Shown here one piece after another: positions 1 to 5,965 of a stretch of DNA of 5,965 bases; the stretch's first letter is position 1, and the number at the start of each line of letters is the position of its first letter. Origin of the DNA: Deltaproteobacteria bacterium. GTDB lineage: Bacteria > Desulfobacterota > Syntrophia > Syntrophales > UBA2210. The stretch covers positions 1 to 5,965 of the forward strand of contig JAFGSH010000078.1 of the NCBI GenBank assembly GCA_016934695.1, written 5' to 3'. The notes beneath the pieces were generated by a model. The model was not told the DNA's origin. It searched no databases and saw only the letters and a program-made list of their open reading frames with translations. A program made the translations under genes and the position numbers.

Positions 1-1902
1 ATCTCCATCAGCTCGGCAATAAACTTTTTCGAATGGAACAAACACCGGGTAAACATCATCGATACCCCCGGCGACTCCAATTTCTTCATGGATACCAAGT
101 ACAGCATGCGTGTCGCCGACAGCGTGGTGATCGTCGTGGACGCCGTAGGCAGTGTCGAATTTCAGACGGAAAAGGTATGGAACTATGCCGATGAGCTCTC
201 CCTTCCCCGAATGGTATACATCAGCAAGATGGACCGGGAGCGTGCCAATTTCTCCAAGGCGGTGACAGACGTAAAAGATAAACTGGGGAAGAAGGTAACC
301 GTATGCTATCTCCCGATTGGTTCCGAAGAATCCTTCAAGGGCCTCGTCGATCTCATCAACATGAAGGCCCTGATCTTTGATGATCCCACGGGGAAAGCCA
401 GAAAGGAGGAGATCCCGGGAGATCTCGCGGAAGACGCCGCGGCGGCCCGTGAGACCATGGTTGAAGATATAGCCGAGTGTGACGAGACACTGATGGACAA
501 ATACCTGGAAGAGGGAGACCTTTCCATCGACGATATCAGGAACGGACTCCGCAGGGGGGTGGTCTCGGGGGACCTGATCCCCGTCGTATGCGGATCCGCC
601 CTCACTAACAGGGGGATAACCCCTCTCATGGACGCCATCGTCAACTTTCTCCCTTCCCCGCTGGACCGGGGGGCCGCTACCGGCACCAAGCCCAAGACCG
701 GGGAAGCAGAAGAGCGGACACCCGATGAAAAGACCCCCTTCTCCGCGATGGTATTCAAGACAATCGCCGACCCCTACGCGGGAAAGCTCACCCTGTTCCG
801 GGTCTTCTCGGGAACCCTGAGGTCGGACTCCGTCTTCTACAATGTCTCGAAGGACCTGAGCGAAAAATGCGGTAACATCTTCTATCTGGAAGGGAAGACC
901 CAGGTCCCGGTCGAGTCCCTGATCCCCGGAGATATCGCCGCTCTTGCCAAATTGAAGGAGACCTCCACCGGCGATACCATCTGCGATCCGAAGGCCCCGA
1001 TTGTTTATGAGAAGGTGCCCCTGATACGTCCGGTGGTTCATTACGCCGTAGAAGCAAAAAACAAGGGGGACGAAGAGAAGGTTCACTCCTCGCTCAACAG
1101 GCTGATCGACGAAGATCAGACCCTGACGATCCACCGGGACCCCCAGACGGGGGAGACCATCCTTTCCGGTATCGGGCAGGTACATATCGATATAACCGTA
1201 GAGAAGCTGAAGAGAAAATTCGGCGTTGACGTGCAGCTCAAACAGCCGAAGGTCCCCTACCGCGAAACCATCAAGGGAAAGACGCGGGTCCAGGGCAAAT
1301 ACAAGAAACAGTCGGGGGGTAAGGGACAGTACGGTGACACCTGGCTGGAGATAGAACCCCTTCCCAGAGGAGAAGGGTTCGAGTTTGTCGATGCAATCGT
1401 CGGCGGTGTCGTCCCCAAGACGTACATACCGGCGGTGGAAAAGGGGATCGTCGAGGCGATGGCCGAGGGCATTGTGGCCGGGTATCCCATCGTCGACGTC
1501 AAGGTCTCCCTCGTCGACGGCTCCTACCACACCGTGGATTCATCCGAAATGGCCTTCAAGATAGCCGGCTCCATGGGATTCAAGAAGGGCTTCCAGGAAT
1601 GTCATCCCACCCTCCTGGAACCGATCGTCACCATCCGTATCGAGATCCCCGACGAATACATGGGGGATGTGATCGGAGACCTGAACAGCAGGCGGGGACG
1701 CGTACTGGGAATGGATAAAGAGGGGAACAACCAGGTCATCAAGGGGCAGGTCCCCCTGGCCGAGATCCTCTCCTACGCGCCCGACCTGACATCGATCACC
1801 AGCGGGAGGGGTACCTTCTCCTATGAGATCTCACATTACGAGGAGGTCCCCGCACACCTGCAGGAAAAGGTCATCGCCGAAGCGAAGAAAGAGGAGTCAT
1901 AA
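1..1902 (+). CDS. fusA: Elongation factor G-like GTPase (EF-G II / FusA2 type), 5' end outside window
   Basis: This is a translational GTPase of the EF-G family. EF-G proper drives ribosomal translocation in the cytoplasm; the role of EF-G II paralogues is poorly defined. The frame is open from base 1 (633 codons seen, about 690 usual), so only the P-loop and most of switch I are missing. In window residue numbers, the G domain continues to about 240 with DTPG at 21-24 and SKMD at 75-78. Domain II spans about 244-325, domain III about 340-414, domain IV about 415-535 and domain V about 537-620. The domain IV tip keeps GSYHTVDSSE with its conserved His (codon 1528-1530). Departures from canonical EF-G are DTPGD for DTPGH, SKMD for NKMD, and ISIS where switch I usually reads ITIT. 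GQYGDTWLE in domain IV and the C-terminal SHYEEVP resemble the Thermus EF-G-2 type. The ATG at 88 lies inside the G domain and is not the start. A mogA-like gene follows after 24 bases. The family is certain; the subfamily is an inference from remembered motifs. Confidence 0.95.
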   Translation: MSISSAINFFEWNKHRVNIIDTPGDSNFFMDTKYSMRVADSVVIVVDAVGSVEFQTEKVWNYADELSLPRMVYISKMDRERANFSKAVTDVKDKLGKKVTVCYLPIGSEESFKGLVDLINMKALIFDDPTGKARKEEIPGDLAEDAAAARETMVEDIAECDETLMDKYLEEGDLSIDDIRNGLRRGVVSGDLIPVVCGSALTNRGITPLMDAIVNFLPSPLDRGAATGTKPKTGEAEERTPDEKTPFSAMVFKTIADPYAGKLTLFRVFSGTLRSDSVFYNVSKDLSEKCGNIFYLEGKTQVPVESLIPGDIAALAKLKETSTGDTICDPKAPIVYEKVPLIRPVVHYAVEAKNKGDEEKVHSSLNRLIDEDQTLTIHRDPQTGETILSGIGQVHIDITVEKLKRKFGVDVQLKQPKVPYRETIKGKTRVQGKYKKQSGGKGQYGDTWLEIEPLPRGEGFEFVDAIVGGVVPKTYIPAVEKGIVEAMAEGIVAGYPIVDVKVSLVDGSYHTVDSSEMAFKIAGSMGFKKGFQECHPTLLEPIVTIRIEIPDEYMGDVIGDLNSRRGRVLGMDKEGNNQVIKGQVPLAEILSYAPDLTSITSGRGTFSYEISHYEEVPAHLQEKVIAEAKKEES

Positions 1903-1917
1903 TCCTTCGCCTTCAAT

Positions 1918-1921
1918 GAGG
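1918..1921 (+). promoter_or_regulatory. Ribosome binding site of mogA
   Basis: GAGG lies five bases before the ATG at 1927. The next codon is GTG at 1930, which would also have acceptable spacing (eight bases), so the start could be one codon later. The sequence favours ATG slightly, and the protein is unaffected beyond one residue. Confidence 0.55.
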
Positions 1922-1926
1922 AAGCA

Positions 1927-2418
1927 ATGGTGATTACCGGTGGGGTCATAACCGTCAGTGACAAGGGCTCCCGCGGCCAGAGGGAGGATATCAGCGGCAG
2001 GGAGGTTGCCCGCATGCTGGCAGACCTCGATATCAGGGTCACCGATTACGAAATAGTCCCCGATGAAAAAGAGATCATACGGGAGAAGATACGGGAGTAC
2101 ACCGACACAAAAAGGCTGGATGTGGTGGTAACGACCGGCGGGACCGGCGTCAGTCCCCGGGATGTTACACCCGATGCAACCCTCGAGATACTGGACAGGG
2201 AACTTCCGGGAATGGCGGAGGCGATGCGCAGGGAAAGCATGAAGAAGACGCCGCATGCCATGATATCGAGAGCCGTGGCGGGGATACGAGGGCACTCTCT
2301 GGTCATCAATCTGCCGGGAAGCCCCAAAGCGGCCCGGGAGAATCTGGCGGTGGTTCTCCCCGCCCTGAAGCACACGATCGAAAAGGCCACGGGGGACGAA
2401 TCGGACTGCGGCGGGTAG
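1927..2418 (+). CDS. mogA: MogA/MoaB-family molybdenum cofactor biosynthesis protein
   Basis: MogA adenylylates molybdopterin with MgATP in the cytoplasm, priming it for molybdate insertion by MoeA. The 163-residue protein is a complete single-domain MoCF-binding fold of the usual length. It opens with the beta-strand GGVITVSDKGSRG. It carries the signature TTGGTG at 69-74 and DVTPDAT at 79-85, the acidic VPDE (D46) and PGMAEAMR in the middle. Toward the C-terminus SRAVAGIRG is followed by NLPGSPKA (128-135), which forms part of the pterin pocket. The RDVTPDAT version of the signature and SRAVAGIRG fit MogA-type members better than E. coli MoaB. The gene starts 24 bases after the EF-G-like gene with its own GAGG site and is probably co-transcribed with it. 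No other cofactor gene is in view. It ends 18 bases from the convergent LapA-type gene. The family is secure; adenylyltransferase activity is inferred from the family. Confidence 0.93.
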   Translation: MVITGGVITVSDKGSRGQREDISGREVARMLADLDIRVTDYEIVPDEKEIIREKIREYTDTKRLDVVVTTGGTGVSPRDVTPDATLEILDRELPGMAEAMRRESMKKTPHAMISRAVAGIRGHSLVINLPGSPKAARENLAVVLPALKHTIEKATGDESDCGG

Positions 2419-2436
2419 CGTCCTCCCTCCGGTTTG

Positions 2437-2754
2437 TCAACCGTTCCACTTCTCCTCTTCGGGTCTCGTCCCCGGGGCGGCGGGCGCCCTTTCCACCGGA
2501 ATCTTTTTCCGCAATTCTTTGACGTCCCGCTTCAGCCGGGTAACCTCCCGGGAGAGCCTGAATCGTTCCACGATTCCCATAAAACCGGCAAATATGATCC
2601 CCACGCCGAAGGATACGAAGATCAGCAGGTAGGTGGCCACATCAACGTCTATGAATTCGTAATATTTGAGATGAACGGGGCCTGTATTCGCCAGCGAGAA
2701 GGTAATGATAAAGAGCACCACCAGCGTCACGATAATGGTATACAGAAGCTTCAT
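2437..2754 (-). CDS. LapA-domain (DUF1049) two-pass inner-membrane protein
   Basis: This 105-residue membrane protein has the LapA/DUF1049 layout. A first hydrophobic segment covers about residues 3-21, directly followed by SLANTGPVHLKYY, the family's short periplasmic beta-like stretch with its conserved Asn. A second membrane segment (about 41-62) precedes a basic, heptad-like coiled coil (about 63-85) and a Pro/Glu-rich tail. In E. coli the LapA homologue works with LapB in control of lipopolysaccharide synthesis. No LapB-type TPR gene is visible here, so that role should not be assumed. The start at 2754 is chosen because GGAGG (2761-2765) lies six bases upstream; an ATG eight codons further upstream would overlap the HIT gene and lacks this site. 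The start is one base after the HIT stop codon, so translation is probably coupled, and this is the last gene of the minus-strand operon. Confidence 0.85.
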   Translation of the reverse strand: MKLLYTIIVTLVVLFIITFSLANTGPVHLKYYEFIDVDVATYLLIFVSFGVGIIFAGFMGIVERFRLSREVTRLKRDVKELRKKIPVERAPAAPGTRPEEEKWNG

Positions 2755-2755
2755 G

Positions 2756-3238
2756 TTATCCCTCCTTCCTCTTTTCAAAACAGCATAACAGCGTATTACG
2801 GGTCGTTACAAGATCCTCCGGGATCACCCTGACCTCTCCCACGACCGTGGAGAAATTGGTGTCACCCAGCCACCGCGGGACAACATGGATATGCAGATGA
2901 TCATCGACGCCGGCACCGGCCACCCTTCCCAGGTTCATGCCGATATTGAACCCTTCCGGAGTATAGGTCTCTTTGAGAACCCCCACACACAGGGCGGTCA
3001 GCTCCATCATCTCCAATTTTTCTTCCGCGCTCATCTCTTCCATCTCACAGACGTGCCTGAAGGGGATCACCAAGAGATGGCCGGAGGTATAGGGATATTT
3101 GTTCATCATGATGTAGCAGGACACCCCCTCGTAGAGTACGAGTTCCCTCTCCCTGGTCGATTCCCTGCAGAAGATGCACCCGTCCGGCTTCTCGGCTTTG
3201 ATATACTTCATTCTCCCGGGGGCCATGATACTGTCCAT
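2756..3238 (-). CDS. HIT-family (FHIT / Ap4A phosphorylase-like) nucleotide-binding protein
   Basis: HIT proteins are cytoplasmic nucleotide hydrolases or transferases that use the middle histidine of the triad as nucleophile on an alpha-phosphate. Typical substrates are diadenosine polyphosphates or other AMP conjugates. The 160-residue protein carries DDHLHIHVVPRW (112-123) with triad H114, H116 and H118, preceded by AGAG. NKYPYTSGHLLVIPFRH (46-62) is the usual substrate-binding strand. CIFC (C21, C24) is half of a zinc site; H62 may be a third ligand, as in related proteins. The N-terminal MDSIMAPGRMKYI lines up with the conserved MERLWAPWRMEYI-like opening of this subgroup, which supports the start at 3238, although the upstream ribosome binding site is weak. 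The arrangement PRWLGDTNF after the triad is typical of actinobacterial and deltaproteobacterial FHIT-like Ap4A phosphorylases. The gene begins 15 bases after the phosphodiesterase stop and ends one base before the LapA-type start. The exact substrate is unknown. Confidence 0.92.
   Translation of the reverse strand: MDSIMAPGRMKYIKAEKPDGCIFCRESTRERELVLYEGVSCYIMMNKYPYTSGHLLVIPFRHVCEMEEMSAEEKLEMMELTALCVGVLKETYTPEGFNIGMNLGRVAGAGVDDHLHIHVVPRWLGDTNFSTVVGEVRVIPEDLVTTRNTLLCCFEKRKEG
2761..2765 (-). promoter_or_regulatory. Ribosome binding site deciding the LapA-type gene start
   Basis: On the minus strand GGAGG is followed by six bases and then ATG at 2754. It sits inside the last codons of the HIT gene. 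It is the strongest Shine-Dalgarno match seen in the window and settles the shorter start for the membrane protein. Confidence 0.8.
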
Positions 3239-3253
3239 TCGTACCGTCCCGCT

Positions 3254-3733
3254 TCAATCAAGATCTATGATCGTTCCGACGATCTCCTCTCCAATCTCCA
3301 GTATCCCCACCGAATTGTGCTTTGCGAACCTTCGGTCAGTGGGTGAACCGGGGTTGAAGAACAATACCCCGTCCCGCATCTCGTTCACGGCCCGGTGCGT
3401 GTGCCCGTATACGATACACGCGACATCCTCAAATTCCTGAAGTATCTTTTCCTCGAGCCCGTTTGGAGAACCCCAGCCATGGATCAGGCCTATGCGCCGC
3501 CCCTCGATCTTCAGTACCCGCTTCTCCGGAAACCGCTGGCGCACCGGATCCGGGTCCATATTCCCGCTGACGGCATACACCTCCCGGTCCCCGAAGGCAT
3601 CGAGGACCTCCAGGTCGACGATATCCCCGGCATGGAGAATCACGTCGACATCGTGAAAATGATCCCCTACGATCTTTTCAAGCCTATCGTCGGAAGCGGT
3701 AAGATGAGTATCGGAAATTACACCTATCTTCAT
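3254..3733 (-). CDS. MJ0936/YfcE-like metallophosphodiesterase
   Basis: This is a small cytoplasmic calcineurin-like phosphoesterase with a two-metal centre; relatives hydrolyse phosphodiesters in vitro and their natural substrates are mostly unknown. From the chosen start (159 residues) the metal-binding motifs appear in order. They are SDTH (D8, H10), HAGD (D37), GNMD (N58), IHGW (H85) and GHTH (H111, H113), then FNPGSP (126-131). The IHGWGSP version replaces the HGH of E. coli YfcE, a substitution I believe is shared by a subgroup, so activity is expected. MKIGVISDTH is the normal family N-terminus, which favours ATG 3733. An in-frame ATG at 3808 would add 25 unconserved residues. That longer start has a GAGG eight bases upstream, whereas 3733 has no Shine-Dalgarno. 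However, the extension would run through a minus-strand extended -10 and its start codon overlaps the -35 of the opposite promoter. It is the first gene of the minus-strand operon. The family is certain; the start is moderately sure. Confidence 0.9.
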   Translation of the reverse strand: MKIGVISDTHLTASDDRLEKIVGDHFHDVDVILHAGDIVDLEVLDAFGDREVYAVSGNMDPDPVRQRFPEKRVLKIEGRRIGLIHGWGSPNGLEEKILQEFEDVACIVYGHTHRAVNEMRDGVLFFNPGSPTDRRFAKHNSVGILEIGEEIVGTIIDLD

Positions 3734-3734
3734 A

Positions 3735-3746
3735 GCCAGTACTGGC
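3735..3746. repeat. Perfect 12-bp palindrome before phosphodiesterase start
   Basis: GCCAGTACTGGC reads the same on both strands and ends one base before the minus-strand ATG at 3733. It lies between the predicted minus-strand transcription start and the start codon, so it occupies almost the whole short leader. It could be an operator for a dimeric regulator or a small 5' stem on the mRNA (GCCA/TGGC with a GTAC loop). I saw no second copy in the window. Function is a guess. Confidence 0.4.
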
Positions 3747-3755
3747 AGATTTTTT

Positions 3756-3764
3756 ATTATATCA
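3756..3764 (-). promoter_or_regulatory. Extended -10 promoter for the minus-strand operon
   Basis: The minus strand reads TGATATAAT, a perfect TATAAT preceded by the TGn extension of extended -10 promoters. No good -35 hexamer is found at 16-18 bases, which such promoters tolerate. Transcription would start near 3749, giving a leader of about 15 bases for the start at 3733. This placement supports the shorter phosphodiesterase start. A TATAAT match can occur by chance in this AT-rich patch. Confidence 0.5.
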
Positions 3765-3801
3765 CCGTCAAAAAGACAAGGATTATTTTGGAGCTTTTGG
3801 T

Positions 3802-3830
3802 TTGACATTTGAGCGGCCTCTGACTAGTAT
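3802..3830 (+). promoter_or_regulatory. Sigma-70-type promoter for the small gene and ligA
   Basis: TTGACA (3802-3807) is a perfect -35 element. Exactly 17 bases later TAGTAT (3825-3830) matches four of six -10 positions. Transcription would begin near 3837, about 27 bases before the ATG at 3864. This is the best-formed promoter in the window, and it faces the divergent operon on the other side. Its -35 overlaps the alternative ATG at 3808 of the minus-strand phosphodiesterase. Confidence 0.6.
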
Positions 3831-3853
3831 TGATCCGAAACGATACGGGGAAA

Positions 3854-3857
3854 AAGG
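3854..3857 (+). promoter_or_regulatory. Ribosome binding site of the small gene upstream of ligA
   Basis: AAGG, within an A-rich run, sits six bases before the ATG at 3864. It is a plausible but not strong Shine-Dalgarno. Through the TAATG overlap it may also feed ribosomes to ligA. Confidence 0.5.
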
Positions 3858-3863
3858 TTCGCG

Positions 3864-5965
<2,102 letters not shown>

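Noticed and set aside
88..90. ATG at 88 as the true start of the EF-G-like gene
   Set aside because: The frame is open to base 1 and encodes conserved switch I/II sequence (including DTPG) before this Met, so the gene begins outside the window.
306..758. 150-codon open frame antisense to the EF-G-like gene
   Set aside because: Ser/Arg/Pro-rich composition with no domain features; the plus strand clearly encodes the GTPase domain.
1897..2373. Minus-strand open frame of 158 codons opposite mogA
   Set aside because: It lies over conserved mogA codons and its translation shows no family motif.
2430..2443. Small hairpin CGGTT-TGTC-AACCG between mogA and the LapA-type gene as a terminator
   Set aside because: The stem is only five base pairs and no T run follows on either strand.
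2434..3346. Two plus-strand open frames opposite the LapA-type and HIT genes
   Set aside because: Their translations are His/Pro/Gly-rich without motifs, while the minus strand carries the HIT triad and membrane segments with proper ribosome binding.

Overview
The window holds ordinary chromosomal housekeeping genes from a moderately GC-rich Gram-negative bacterium. The gene content (an EF-G II-like GTPase, a MogA/MoaB-family protein, a LapA-domain membrane protein, a FHIT-like HIT protein, an MJ0936/YfcE-like phosphodiesterase and an NAD+-dependent DNA ligase) fits the former Deltaproteobacteria (Desulfobacterota, for example Syntrophales-like lineages). That placement is inferred from protein flavour and gene neighbourhood and has not been tested. 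Nearly every base is coding, and no mobile element, CRISPR array, tRNA or rRNA is visible.

Layout. Positions 1-1902 (+) are the 3' nine-tenths of an elongation factor G-like gene whose P-loop lies outside the window. A molybdenum-cofactor gene of the MogA/MoaB family (1927-2418, +) follows after 24 bases and is probably co-transcribed. It converges on a three-gene minus-strand operon that runs from right to left. The operon order is metallophosphodiesterase (3733-3254), HIT hydrolase/transferase (3238-2756), then a two-pass LapA-domain membrane protein (2754-2437). The last two genes are one base apart. Between 3734 and 3863 lies a divergent intergenic region with a good promoter for each side. 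To its right, a small unrecognised gene (3864-4133, +) overlaps by one base (TAATG) the start of ligA (4133 onward, +), which leaves the window at the first strand of its BRCT domain.

How the genes relate. There are three transcription units: EF-G-like plus mogA, the minus-strand trio, and small gene plus ligA. The ligase seals DNA nicks in replication and repair. The small upstream gene is probably translationally coupled to it, because ligA has no ribosome binding site of its own. The minus-strand trio combines a metal-dependent phosphodiesterase, a nucleotide-binding HIT protein and an inner-membrane protein, with no obvious shared pathway. I found no convincing undescribed multi-gene system. 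The points most worth a second look are the altered GTPase motifs of the EF-G-like protein, the unnamed gene coupled to ligA, and the compact divergent promoter with a perfect 12-bp palindrome directly before a start codon.
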